64,000 nucleotides of DNA, from positions 210,836 through 274,835 of the forward strand of contig NW_026250689.1 in assembly GCF_024244095.1 (NCBI RefSeq). The letters run 5' to 3'. The position numbers and the translations under genes are program-made. The DNA comes from Nematocida homosporus. Its lineage: Eukaryota; Microsporidia. The notes beneath the pieces are model-generated. The model searched no databases. It was not told the DNA's origin and saw only the letters and a program-made list of their open reading frames with translations. Positions 10,901-19,620 of this stretch are shown here, piece after piece (the stretch's first letter is position 1; each line of letters opens with the position of its first letter).

Positions 10901-12723
10901 CGGCTATTTGTGCGATTGAAGAGGTGGCTAAACCGGCTTTTAGATTGTTTATGGCCCATTTAAGAGGGTATTTAGCGGTTAAACGGGTTCTTTGTGAGTT
11001 TAGATTAAGTGGAGCTGCTTTTGAATGGGCGGTAGATGAGGTACGTAGTGTGTTCTTGAAGGCCATAGTAGCACCGGGAGAAATGGTTGGGACTTTAGCC
11101 GCTCAGAGTATAGGTGAACCGGCTACTCAGATGACTTTGAATACTTTTCACTTGGCTGGAGTAGCTAGTACGGTAACTAGAGGTGTTCCTCGTTTGAAGG
11201 AAATCATTAATGTTGCTAAGACAATCAAAACACCCTCTTTGATCCTTTACTTACGTGATGATTTAAGGTATACGCCTGAAGGTGCTAAAAAAGCGCAACA
11301 GGAGATAGAAAGGTGTTATGTTCGTGATGTTTTAGCTTGTTCTGAGGTGGTTTATGATCCATTATTAACGGCTATTAAGGCCGATGCTGATTTTATTGAG
11401 GCTTATGCTATCTTAGATCCTAGTGTTTATACGCCTAGTTCGCCTTGGGTACTAAGACTGACTTTAAACCGACGGGCCTTAGTTGATCGTGGTTTGAGTA
11501 TTGAGGTGGTTGCCCAAGTTATTGAGGTTAGTACTGGGTATAAGTGCATGCATAGTGATGAAAATGCAGCTACCCAGATTATTCGTTGTGCTTTACCCGA
11601 TACAGAAGAAAGATTGCGGAAGATAGAAGCAACTGTAGCTGCTATTATGCTTAAGGGTTTATCTGGGATTAAACGGGCCTTCATTAATGAAAGTCCAGTT
11701 AGTGGTGGCGATGGTCGAGTTGAGTACGTTTTGCATACAGAAGGTGCTGGTTTAGCTGAAGTTTTAACTCATCCTATGGTTGATCCGCACAGATCTACTT
11801 CTAATGATCCTTTAGAAGTCCTACGAGTGCTGGGGATTGAAGCGGCCCGAGCAGCTGTGCTAAGAGAAATCAGAGCAGTGATTGAAAGTGATGGTTCTTA
11901 CGTTAACTTCCGGCACTTATCTATTCTAGCCGATATTATGACTCAACGTGGTACTTTATCCGGTATTACTCGGCATGGTACAAACCGTGGTGAAGCTGGG
12001 GCTTTGATGCGTTGTTCGTTTGAAGAGACAGTTGAGATTTTACTGGATGCAGCTGCTTCGGCTGAGACGGATAGGTGTCGGGGTGTAGTTGAGAGTGTTA
12101 TGTTGGGTCGAGTGGCAGCGATTGGTACGGGTACGACTGAAGTGATCATAGATAAGGATGCTTTAGAGCAGGGTGTGGCTGCTTTAGAGAAGTACGAGTT
12201 TGAGGAGGATGAAAGTGGTGGAGAAACACCGCCGGGTTTAATGTCTCCTCTATCTGCTCCTGGTTCTGATTCTTCTTCATCGCACTGGGGTATGCCTGGG
12301 GTTACACCTGGCTACTCGCCGGCTAGTCCTACTTACTCGCCGGCTAGTCCTACTTATGCTCCGGCTAGTCCGACCTATTCGCCTTCTAGTCCTACTTATG
12401 CCCCTAGTAGTCCGAGTTATTCACCGACTGGAGCTGGGTTTGTCTACTCGCCAGCTAGTCCGGTTTATAGTTTTGCCCCAAGTAGTCCTAACTTCTTGCC
12501 GCCGCGAGGTGCCAGTTCACCCCCGCCTCTTTACACTCCCAGTAGTCCAGCCCCGAACTACAACCGTGCTTATGCTCCCGTAGCCCCTTTATCACCCGCC
12601 GCCCAAACGCTCTATACCCCCTCAGCTATGCCCCGCAGTGAAGAGGGATACCTAAGAATGCGCCAAAAACTAGCTGAGGAAAACAGTAGTAGTGAGTCTT
12701 CTGAGGAGGAAAGGGATGAATAA
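7903..12723 (+). CDS. RPB1: RNA polymerase II largest subunit
   Basis: The largest catalytic subunit of RNA polymerase II, 1606 residues, a normal length for a microsporidian Rpb1. The N-terminal clamp zinc site uses Cys61, Cys64, Cys71 and His74; a second zinc site starts at Cys101/Cys104. The Mg2+-binding loop NADFDGDEMNLHLPQS begins at residue 467 with the catalytic aspartates 469, 471 and 473. The bridge-helix/trigger-loop region (PVEFFFHAMGGREGLIDTAV and GEPATQMTLNTFH) is intact. The CTD begins near residue 1470 and has only about six good heptads, mostly YSPASPT rather than YSPTSPS, then degenerates into Tyr/Pro/Ser-rich sequence and an acidic end. The TAA stop lies inside AATAAA. The ATG follows TAAAATTTTAGG. 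Confidence 0.98.
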   Translation: MGSEIPLRKVESIEFGILSPEDVVAISVCKIEHPETVENGVPKEGGLADLRLGTSERGFLCSTCGHRFDQCTGHFGYIELSKPVFHIGFLAKVKKILESVCFFCSKLRIEKQQLPSLKPRNQKERKRRLNLVWGLAKNRAVCLGEVLPGLEETPGEKVRSGCGNRQPTIRREGLHLLAFQKGEELAEGKTVLSAEKALEILRRISEVDIEALGFDLERARPEWMIIRVLPVPPPQVRPSITMEGSLRCEDDLTHKLADIIKASNNLKRYEQEGAPGHITRDYEQLLQFHVATLMNNDISGQPQSLQKNGRPLKSLRARLRGKEGRVRGNLMGKRVDFSARTVITADPNIGMNEVGVPEEIAKMLTFPERVTEYNLAEARAAVFRGPHTHPGANYVIRDDGQRIDLRFHRGEMNVQVGYIVERHLKNGDTVLFNRQPSLHKMSMMAHRARVMRFSTFRLNLSVTSPYNADFDGDEMNLHLPQSLPAQTELRELALVEKNIVSPQSNRPVMGIVQDTLLGLYKLTKRDLFLTPAQAQHLVYAMDNGRSLDPPVLLRPIRLYTGKQIFSHALPPVSYNGLHSAHVPDAPFWANEDDSCVVIRNGELLAGIICKRTVGTASGGLIHVIANDLPRRVCVDFIDALQRAVAAWLAAFEGFTVGIGDTVPDAATADAIREAIDRAKSETEKLIWRAAHGELERLPGMSMRESLESVITLALNRARDTSGTAAQRTLLAQNSIKQMAAAGSKGSSINVSQMSACVGQQVVEGRRILLGFRDRALPHFTKDDFGAEARGFVSSSYITGLTPVEFFFHAMGGREGLIDTAVKTAETGYIQRRLVKALEDAQVRADRSVRSGEGQVIQGAYGGDCLDATFIEMQDLVLLGSESEFTSKFVLDLSGLAEYPLSARVAAALRSPRGKSLVRTEILMLRDERNELLAAGVKGRQPLPVPLARIFERAQRMSQSPTAAPGVIRSAETGRSGLVVGDVLPERIVRAREALETALVTAICAIEEVAKPAFRLFMAHLRGYLAVKRVLCEFRLSGAAFEWAVDEVRSVFLKAIVAPGEMVGTLAAQSIGEPATQMTLNTFHLAGVASTVTRGVPRLKEIINVAKTIKTPSLILYLRDDLRYTPEGAKKAQQEIERCYVRDVLACSEVVYDPLLTAIKADADFIEAYAILDPSVYTPSSPWVLRLTLNRRALVDRGLSIEVVAQVIEVSTGYKCMHSDENAATQIIRCALPDTEERLRKIEATVAAIMLKGLSGIKRAFINESPVSGGDGRVEYVLHTEGAGLAEVLTHPMVDPHRSTSNDPLEVLRVLGIEAARAAVLREIRAVIESDGSYVNFRHLSILADIMTQRGTLSGITRHGTNRGEAGALMRCSFEETVEILLDAAASAETDRCRGVVESVMLGRVAAIGTGTTEVIIDKDALEQGVAALEKYEFEEDESGGETPPGLMSPLSAPGSDSSSSHWGMPGVTPGYSPASPTYSPASPTYAPASPTYSPSSPTYAPSSPSYSPTGAGFVYSPASPVYSFAPSSPNFLPPRGASSPPPLYTPSSPAPNYNRAYAPVAPLSPAAQTLYTPSAMPRSEEGYLRMRQKLAEENSSSESSEEERDE

Positions 12724-13341
12724 ATTGGGTTTAGTATAGTATTAAGTTGAGTTAAGTTGGGTATGGGGTGGGTTGTGTATGGTATGGGTTGAGTTAGTAT
12801 TGGGTTGTGTATTGAGTTGGTTTAGTATGGGTTTAGTATTGAGTTGAGTTGTGTATTGAGTGGGGTTGGTTTAGTATTGTGTATTGAACTTATTATCCCA
12901 AATCTTAACTTAACTTAACTTAATTTAATATCACACTAAATTCAATTCAATTCAATACCACACTAAACTAAACTCAATACTAAACTTAACTCAACTTAAC
13001 TTAATATCACACATAACTTATACTACCTCAACCAAACCCAATCTTAACTCAATCCTAACTCAACCAAACTCAATAAAAGGCTCCACTTATCTCAAGGAAT
13101 GCCTTTTATTGAGTACGTATTGGTTGAGTTGAAATAAGATGACGTCATCTTGGGTTAGTGTTAGTATTGGTGTTAGTAAGTAGTGTGTGATGGACTAGTA
13201 ATCAGGTTAGTACTGGGTTGGTAGTAGTAGTGGTCGTATGACAACATTATACTTACTCAAACTTAACTTAACTTGGTGTAGGTGTAGGTGGCGGTTGAAC
13301 TGGACTAGTGGGAGATTGTATGGGTTCAATTTATTTTTGGA
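12724..13341. other. Low-complexity spacer, GT-rich then AC-rich then GT-rich
   Basis: The + strand begins with TTGGGTTTAGTATTGAGTTG words after the RPB1 stop, changes to ACTTAACTTAAC/CAATACTAAACT words at about 12900, and returns to GT-rich sequence near 13110. A GGTTCAATTTATT motif also seen elsewhere in the window ends the spacer at 13323. No gene. Confidence 0.55.
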
Positions 13342-14016
13342 ATGACTAGTGACTGTATGGCTTGGGTAGTGATTGGCCGGGGGGCTGAGGCAATAGTAGG
13401 ACGGTGTTTAGGCTGGATAGTAAAAACTCGTATAAAGAAAGGGTATCGTTTGGCTGCGATAGATGAGCGCTTACGCCGGGAAAGAACACGCCGTGAGAAG
13501 AATGTTTTAGGCCGATTAGAAAAGACTGGAGTTACTCCCAAATTAGCGGATGAGAGTAAAGCAGCAGAGATAGCAACTGCAGCTGGTGTAGATTTAAATG
13601 ATTCAGTTGTAATGAAAGAAGCACTTGGTTTAAGTCTTTATGAACTAGCTAGCTCAATTAGCACAACCGAATTAACAGAACTAGTTGTCGCTGCAGCTGA
13701 GGCTGTGGGTCGAGTACATTCTTTAGGAATTGTACATGGTGATATTACTTTAAACAATATTATTGCTGAACGGGTGGACGGACAGCCAGTAAGAATCACT
13801 CTTATTGATTTTGGACTAAGTAGTTTCACGGGTAAAGATGAAGATCGAGCGGTAGATCTCTATTTATTTGAAAGAGCAGTTCGTTCAGCTACAGGTGAAG
13901 ATTTGTCTTTGGCCATTGAGCAAGGCTATGCTAAATCTGGTTCAGCTCAGACCTTAAAAAGACTGGAGAGTGTGAGACAACGTGGCCGGAAAAGAGAACT
14001 ATCGGCCGTTGGATAA
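13342..14016 (+). CDS. BUD32: Bud32/PRPK atypical protein kinase of the KEOPS complex
   Basis: Bud32 is the small kinase/ATPase of KEOPS, which makes the t6A37 modification of tRNAs together with Kae1. The 224-residue protein has the family features: a minimal N-lobe with QGAEAI-like RGAEAIV at 13-19, the catalytic Lys28 within the diagnostic VKTRIKKGYR segment, the alpha-C region RLRRERTRREKNVL, the catalytic loop HGDITLNN at 132-139 and DFG at 156-158 (LIDFGLS). It ends with the KRL..VRQRGRKR basic tail typical of Bud32. The ATG at 13342 gives five extra residues compared with the in-frame ATG at 13357; either is possible. Confidence 0.93.
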   Translation: MTSDCMAWVVIGRGAEAIVGRCLGWIVKTRIKKGYRLAAIDERLRRERTRREKNVLGRLEKTGVTPKLADESKAAEIATAAGVDLNDSVVMKEALGLSLYELASSISTTELTELVVAAAEAVGRVHSLGIVHGDITLNNIIAERVDGQPVRITLIDFGLSSFTGKDEDRAVDLYLFERAVRSATGEDLSLAIEQGYAKSGSAQTLKRLESVRQRGRKRELSAVG

Positions 14017-14258
14017 GTAAAGTTTTGTTTTTGTTTTTGTTAAATTATCTTATCTTATGTTTTTGTTATATTAAGTTAAGTTATGCTATCTTATGTTGTA
14101 ATGCCAGTCAACCCAATACAATACCAACCGGATACTAACTCAATTCTAGCTTATCTCAAACTGTTGTGAGCTTAAAAGTGCGTATATAATCAGTAAGCGA
14201 ACTGATGACTCAAATTGAACGATTACAAGATGAACACTTATTAGACAACTAACAAGTC

Positions 14259-14582
14259 ATGTCTACCTTAAAAAATGAACAACCGTTACTTCATGATGAG
14301 TTGGAGAAGAATAAGCCGACCATCTTGAAAGTGGAAAAGAAGTTATCTGCCAAACTGGCTGAAAAGCCACCTACCGCTCCTACACCACCTATCGATGCTT
14401 TAGACAAAGTTTCAGACGTTCCTCCCAAAACCGATACTCCACGAAAAGAAGCTTCCTTTAAGAGCTCTTATCGATTCTATCTAAAAAATGCATACAGAAA
14501 TGGAAGAACTCAAAGAATCCGTGTCCGATTTAAAGAAAGCCATAATACTCCTCACCAAAATAGCATACACAGCACTCCCTAA
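14259..14582 (+). CDS. N-terminal ORF1 segment of the retroelement, separate frame
   Basis: A 107-codon frame beginning with a good ATG, encoding a Lys/Glu/Pro-rich segment. It overlaps the main ORF1 frame by 95 bp. The coding character appears to pass from this frame to the next near the run of six A at 14483-14488, just at the ATG of the larger ORF. This could be a disabling frameshift or the site of a translational shift; the C-terminal part of this frame beyond about nt 14490 looks like out-of-frame sequence. Confidence 0.4.
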   Translation: MSTLKNEQPLLHDELEKNKPTILKVEKKLSAKLAEKPPTAPTPPIDALDKVSDVPPKTDTPRKEASFKSSYRFYLKNAYRNGRTQRIRVRFKESHNTPHQNSIHSTP

Positions 14583-15690
14583 ACACATGCCAGCACTTAC
14601 CCCACTTATATCCGCACCCACTGTGCCTAACCACATGCTAACATCACCAAACTCTACCCCCGTATCACTAGAAGAACAGCTCAAGGCAATAGTCATAACT
14701 GCCCAAAAGTCCGCAAATTCGGAGAGCAATCTAGTTGCTCAAAAAGTAAGCGAATTATTAGCCCAACTACCCAACACCACTAATAACACCACCCAAATCC
14801 CAACTCAAACCAATGTTGATGGAGATGGCCAGACGGCAGTTTTGACCAAAAAGCAACAGAAGAAAGCCAGGCAGAAGGCCGCGAAGGCACTCATGAAAAG
14901 TGAATCTTATTCCAATACCAACCCTGCCAATACCAATGACAAACCACCTACTCACCACTCTAAATACCAGTCAACGCCCTCTAACCCAAACTGCGTTAAT
15001 TCTCACAAATCCATCCCCAACCCCATACCATTTCACCCTACCCCCGCCTCTATCAATTCTGCCCCCACCCCCACCACTCCACCTAAACGCACAAGACGTT
15101 ACCCGGATTACTCCAAACTTACAGTCAAACAACTGGAAGAGATGCTGTGGGGTGAGGACAGCGGGAACACGAGATACTATCAGAGACTATTTGTATTCGC
15201 AAGAATCAAGAACGTGTGCACCGAAGTAAACATCCTAACTCTTAATAGATTATGGGCGAAATGGTGCGGGATTCCCCGATCTGACCTAGTACTACTGCAT
15301 GCCATCGATAAAAACATCTGGCAAATGTGCGTTACTAGGAAACATGCTGAGAAGCTATCCACTCTTAAGCAGCTCTACGAAAAGAATGTGAAGATTGAAG
15401 TGGAAATCGAAGTCTATGATCCACTTAGCCACCCAAGGAGGGGTGTGAAAGGAAGGGAGCGAGTGCTTGCAGCGATGCAACAGGCTGCCCATGATCTGGT
15501 GAAATATGGACATGCGATGTACACTAGGGCGATCGATCTGGCAAAACGCATCTGTTGTGCAAAGTCCCCGGTTGAGTTCTACGGGAGTATAATACTCGAA
15601 GATAGGGAGCTATATTATGATCTGTTAGCCAAGGAAAAGGAGAACGTCGCAGCGGATGACTCTGCAACGCCCTCAAAATCCACATCTTGA
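14488..15690 (+). CDS. ORF1-like protein of a non-LTR retrotransposon
   Basis: A 400-residue protein. Residues 1-30 form a short heptad-like coiled coil (MEELKESVSDLKKAIILL). Residues 80-210 are Asn/Thr/Pro-rich with a lysine-rich patch (KKQQKKARQKAAKALMK), consistent with nucleic-acid binding. Residues about 210-385 are a compact folded domain containing a Trp/Cys-rich segment (LNRLWAKWCGIPRSD). No zinc knuckle is visible. It precedes an endonuclease remnant in the order expected for LINE elements, which is the main reason for the assignment; the domain itself I do not recognise. Confidence 0.6.
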   Translation: MHTEMEELKESVSDLKKAIILLTKIAYTALPKHMPALTPLISAPTVPNHMLTSPNSTPVSLEEQLKAIVITAQKSANSESNLVAQKVSELLAQLPNTTNNTTQIPTQTNVDGDGQTAVLTKKQQKKARQKAAKALMKSESYSNTNPANTNDKPPTHHSKYQSTPSNPNCVNSHKSIPNPIPFHPTPASINSAPTPTTPPKRTRRYPDYSKLTVKQLEEMLWGEDSGNTRYYQRLFVFARIKNVCTEVNILTLNRLWAKWCGIPRSDLVLLHAIDKNIWQMCVTRKHAEKLSTLKQLYEKNVKIEVEIEVYDPLSHPRRGVKGRERVLAAMQQAAHDLVKYGHAMYTRAIDLAKRICCAKSPVEFYGSIILEDRELYYDLLAKEKENVAADDSATPSKSTS

Positions 15691-15719
15691 TTCGATCCTA
15701 GTATTAATTCAGTGATACC

Positions 15720-16530
15720 GAACGTTGAAGATAAGGGACGCCAGGCAATGATTGAAGGTAGATGGTGTGTGAAACAGCCAATGCCTTAATGAATAAGATG
15801 GGCGAGGGTGTGCCGCCAATACTCTCTACTCATTGTGGCTTACGCATCACCTACTTGGATGTGGGTGGATTTGCGAAGCACCTGGCTTTACCGGATGGCT
15901 TTATGGAGCGTAACGAACTCAATCTAGCCATCTTCCACGAAACATGGCTGAACTTGAAGAATTCTTTGCTGTGTAACAAGGTGTTAGCGCGGGCTGATTC
16001 GCCGATGACGATGGGAGAACGTGCGCACTACAGCACACTGGTTTAATACAAACCGACGAGCCCCTGGGTCAGACAGATAGCTACTCATGAGATCTACCAC
16101 CGAGGAGTGCACTGGACGGCAGGCGATGCATACATTGTAAGTGTGTATTATCGTCGAATAAGAGGTTAACTGAGACAAGTTGGTTTAAGTACCTATTGGG
16201 TTAGTGAAGTAAGTTTAACTAGTCAAATAGTGGTTGTTGATGATTTTAATGCCTGGTGCTGGCACGGCTCGAGTACCGGTTATAGTTGCGAAAGGCTTGT
16301 GAGTCTAGAAGAAGCGTTATTATCTCACAACTACTGTATGACATGAGGAGTGCTAAAGAGATAGTTACTTACAGCGGGCGTCAGAGAAGTTGAGTCGGCC
16401 TGACCGCCTGTTTGTGAGAGGACTGGATAACGTATTAGATGCTTTCGTGCAGAGCCTGGACTGGGTTCTGAGCAACACCGTTAGCATCTCTAATTGTTCC
16501 AAGAAGGATCTAGTCGGATTAAAAGTGTAA
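15720..16530 (+). pseudogene. Remnant of the retrotransposon AP-like endonuclease
   Basis: Conserved pieces of an exonuclease-endonuclease-phosphatase fold appear in order but interrupted. The strand-start LRITYLDVGG and the metal-binding Glu in HETWL lie in the frame 15762-16046. After several in-frame stops the motif VVVDDFNAW (16230-16256) is readable in the same frame, equivalent to the GDFNA motif. Near 16390-16415 the text SRPDRLFV, equivalent to the terminal SRIDRI motif, is readable in another frame. In-frame stops and at least one frameshift mean that it is inactive. The RT domain expected next was not found. Confidence 0.6.
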
Positions 16531-17017
16531 AGGGAGGAGTCCTGATATACTTTTAGTAAGGTGATGATGAATTAAGGACTACAAGCGGCCTATCAATGGG
16601 AGAATCCTATTCTGTTCGGGTCAAAGAACGTGTGGCATCGCTGTTGACCAAATTTGTTGTGCACGAGAGGTGATAGGGTGAAGTATACTAGGGACGTGGT
16701 CGTTGACTAGCTTACTTTATGCGCCGGATGCGAGAAATTCGTGATGATTTTGAAATCTGTTTTTGCCGAAGTTTGATCTCAAAATCGGCCAAACCTTGCG
16801 AACATTCTGTCTACGGCAAGCCACTTTGCCCTCACAATCAATAAATTGAACCCAAACCAACTCAATAATACAATGTAAATTAAGCCAAAATAGTAGTCTA
16901 ATTAAGATATTAAAAGAATAATATGGGTACTGGAATTGGTTTTTGTTAGGGTAGCATTTGATTTTTAGATTTAGACTGTTACTATTTGAATTTAAGTCTA
17001 ATTAGTTAGAGGATAGA
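16531..17017. other. Spacer between the retroelement remnant and the WD40 gene
   Basis: Mostly unique AT-rich DNA, possibly further eroded retroelement sequence. It includes a CAATAAATTGAACC motif at 16839-16852 that recurs elsewhere in the window. No clear gene. Confidence 0.45.
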
Positions 17018-19558
17018 TTGGCATTTAGAAGAGTAGTTGGGCAGTGTGGGGACGAGGAGGAGTGGAGTATAGCAGTAGGTGAGTTTTTTAGTTTTATGCT
17101 AGCACAGGGAAGAGATATTGTAGTGGTGGGAAGAACTGATGAAGTATGTGTATTTAGTCTGGCGAAAGGAATGGAGCGGATTATGCTAGTTAGGGGAAGA
17201 ATGGAGGTTTCATCCGTTGGACTGAGTCCTAAAGAATCCTATGTTTTGATCGGTTGTGCTAATGGAAGCGTGCGTCTGGGAGAGATTCAACCCAATAGTG
17301 AAGTCATCTTAGAGGATTTAGTTGAAGTAAGTAAGCTGGGGCTAAGAGTAACCTCTATCTTTATGGTAGATGATGTGGCTTATCTTGGTTCTGAGAATGG
17401 AGTGGTGAGAGTAGTGAGAATAGAAAGGGGCAGTGCAGTAGGTAGTATTAGTGGTCTAGCCAATCAAACAGGCGAGTCGTTGCCTGAAAGTGGCGATGCC
17501 TGGATGCGAACCATGGAAAGTGAAGAGGAGACAGAAGAAGCAACCAAAGCCGGCGACTCTTTATGGACTGATAAGTCTCTTCAAGGATCGGGTCGGTATG
17601 AGTTTAGTGTTATTAGGGAGATTAAACATACAACACCGATTGAAAGTATATGTGTACACGGCCAAAAGATCTATATTCTAGATATGCGGGGTAGGATTAA
17701 GATCTTTCCTTCACGAGTGGTGTATGACCATGTTAGTTTAGCCTTCTTTAAGAAATACTTGTTGTGTGCTGAGGAGAATGCTTTGTTTGCTGAGATAGGC
17801 GAGAGTTTAGCTTCTATCTATTTTGCTGGTTCGGGGATTAGAGCCATGACTAGTAGTGCATTGGGTGAGTATCTTTTTCTCTTGACTAAAGCTCATGTTG
17901 AGATTGTGAGAATTACTAGTACGGGCGGCCAAAAGATGCATACGATTAGTGTAGCTAAAGATATCCAGCACTTAGTAGTTGATTCGGAAAGATCAATAGT
18001 TTATGGTGTTGAATGGAGTACTTTATCCAAATCAGCGATGAACATTACTCGATTGGACTTGCAGTATGTGTGGATTGACCGGCCTATGGTTGATCTTAAG
18101 ATTAGAGAAAGTATCATTGAAACTGTGATTGCTCCAGAGGAAGAAGCCGAAGAAGAAGAGCGTCAGGAATACTTTGACATACCAGCACCTAAATCCCGTA
18201 AGACATCAGCACAGCCCCGGGCCCTTTGGGTCTCAGAAGAGAGCGATCGTGCTAAGAGCAAGCAAATTGCCGATAGTGCGCTAATGGAGTTATTTGAAAG
18301 CGATGATGAGGGTGTATCGGATGGCGAAATGGCCCAGGAGTGTAAAGTAGTGCAAGAAACGCTAGCTCAGTCTAGGGAAGAGTTTGAAGCAGTTCCTAAT
18401 ACTCGTCTGTTATCTAATCTTTATTCAGAATGTACTCAAAATGGGGTTATAGGTTCAATTTATGCTGCAGCTGGTCAGAGTGTTCTGTTGCACTGGTCAC
18501 CCGAGTGTAAAGTAGTTGGATCATCCGATACCGAGAAATGGAAGATTGAAGTTGTTAATAGGTTACAAGCCGGCAAGGTTACTCTATTGGAAGAGGAAAG
18601 TTCAATTGATTTGGCATCCTGTTCTGAACGCATTCTTGGCTTAGTAACCGGAGGCCAGCTAAAAGTTAGACTAGGTAGTGCTGGCCTATTTGATAGTAAG
18701 CCTCAAAAAGTAACTTGCTCTTCTAAACACGAGATCAAAAGGCTTCTTTGTGGCACTCATTTCTTGGTGCTGATTTATGACCAGAATGGGACAACTGAAA
18801 CAGCTTTCTTTGCGGATGATTTAACTGAGGTGTATAGTGAAGTGGGTCCCGTAGTAGCTGCTTGTGTCTCCGGTAGTTTTGTTGGTCTAGCCACCAGACA
18901 CCATAACCTCTTCAAACTATCACTATTCCGTTGGCAAGACGGCCAAATCAAGCGGCTTTGGCAATTTATGCCTGAATTGACTTCTTTAGACTGGCTAGGT
19001 ATTAACAATGCCGGGGTTATGGTAGTAGAATCCCAAAAGACCCTTTATGCAGTTGGCCACCAACGACTAGTCCGACTTAATGGCGAGCCCCAAGGCATTC
19101 CCTTGGGTATTTCTGGCAGCTACTTAGTTTATGCCCCCCGGGACAGTAATGGCACTCCATGTCTCTTCCCCGAGAATGTTAAGTACGTAAATCTAATTCG
19201 AGAAAGTCTCTTTAACCACGCCAATCCAGATATCATGACACTTTTAGCCAAAGAAGTAATTCCTTCTATTGCTATGTCCCTGGATATACCCAGTGTTCAG
19301 AGCAGCACTCCCAAAGAAAATGCCCCAACGACTCGATCGAGCACCAAATCAATTGCTTTATATGAGGAGTTCAACCGAATCTCTAACCTTGACTCTCCCA
19401 GCCCACCTAACAATTCTTTCTCTACACCAACCAAGTCCACTTCCACTCCAGCTACACCCACCAAGCAACCATCCACCCCCTCTACCTCCACCACTCCGAG
19501 CACGCCTATCAAGAAAACCAAAGTAGCTTATACAAACCCCTTTGCCCGTAAACCCTAA
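17018..19558 (+). CDS. WD40-repeat protein, probably Ctf4/Mcl1/AND-1 (replisome hub)
   Basis: The N-terminal third (to about residue 350) reads as a beta-propeller with repeated strand patterns such as VGLSPKESYVLIGCANGSVRL. Then come an acidic linker (EEEAEEEERQ and ELFESDDEGVSDGE), a second beta-rich domain at about 440-740 and a Ser/Thr/Pro-rich tail ending in TNPFARKP. This layout (propeller, acidic linker, SepB-like propeller, tail) fits Ctf4/AND-1, which links the CMG helicase and DNA polymerase alpha; another WD40 scaffold is possible. The open frame begins at 17006 with no ATG before residue 27, so the true start is uncertain: a TTG start, an unseen short intron, or a start at the ATG at 17096. 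The end overlaps TAATAAA. Confidence 0.55.
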   Translation: MAFRRVVGQCGDEEEWSIAVGEFFSFMLAQGRDIVVVGRTDEVCVFSLAKGMERIMLVRGRMEVSSVGLSPKESYVLIGCANGSVRLGEIQPNSEVILEDLVEVSKLGLRVTSIFMVDDVAYLGSENGVVRVVRIERGSAVGSISGLANQTGESLPESGDAWMRTMESEEETEEATKAGDSLWTDKSLQGSGRYEFSVIREIKHTTPIESICVHGQKIYILDMRGRIKIFPSRVVYDHVSLAFFKKYLLCAEENALFAEIGESLASIYFAGSGIRAMTSSALGEYLFLLTKAHVEIVRITSTGGQKMHTISVAKDIQHLVVDSERSIVYGVEWSTLSKSAMNITRLDLQYVWIDRPMVDLKIRESIIETVIAPEEEAEEEERQEYFDIPAPKSRKTSAQPRALWVSEESDRAKSKQIADSALMELFESDDEGVSDGEMAQECKVVQETLAQSREEFEAVPNTRLLSNLYSECTQNGVIGSIYAAAGQSVLLHWSPECKVVGSSDTEKWKIEVVNRLQAGKVTLLEEESSIDLASCSERILGLVTGGQLKVRLGSAGLFDSKPQKVTCSSKHEIKRLLCGTHFLVLIYDQNGTTETAFFADDLTEVYSEVGPVVAACVSGSFVGLATRHHNLFKLSLFRWQDGQIKRLWQFMPELTSLDWLGINNAGVMVVESQKTLYAVGHQRLVRLNGEPQGIPLGISGSYLVYAPRDSNGTPCLFPENVKYVNLIRESLFNHANPDIMTLLAKEVIPSIAMSLDIPSVQSSTPKENAPTTRSSTKSIALYEEFNRISNLDSPSPPNNSFSTPTKSTSTPATPTKQPSTPSTSTTPSTPIKKTKVAYTNPFARKP

Positions 19559-19620
19559 TAAATCAATTACTACATCTTAACACACTTTAACATAGCATAA
19601 CTCACTTCTATTATCTTGCT

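Larger units (their letters stand above)
14259..16530 (+). mobile_element. Decayed non-LTR retrotransposon (ORF1 plus endonuclease remnant)
   Basis: The segment holds an ORF1-type protein followed by a broken AP-like endonuclease region, the usual order in LINE-type elements. No reverse-transcriptase motif (such as a YADD box) was found before the WD40 gene at about 17 kb, so the element is truncated or eroded at its 3' end. Codon use and composition differ from neighbouring genes. No target-site duplication or poly-A tail could be identified by eye. Confidence 0.6.
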
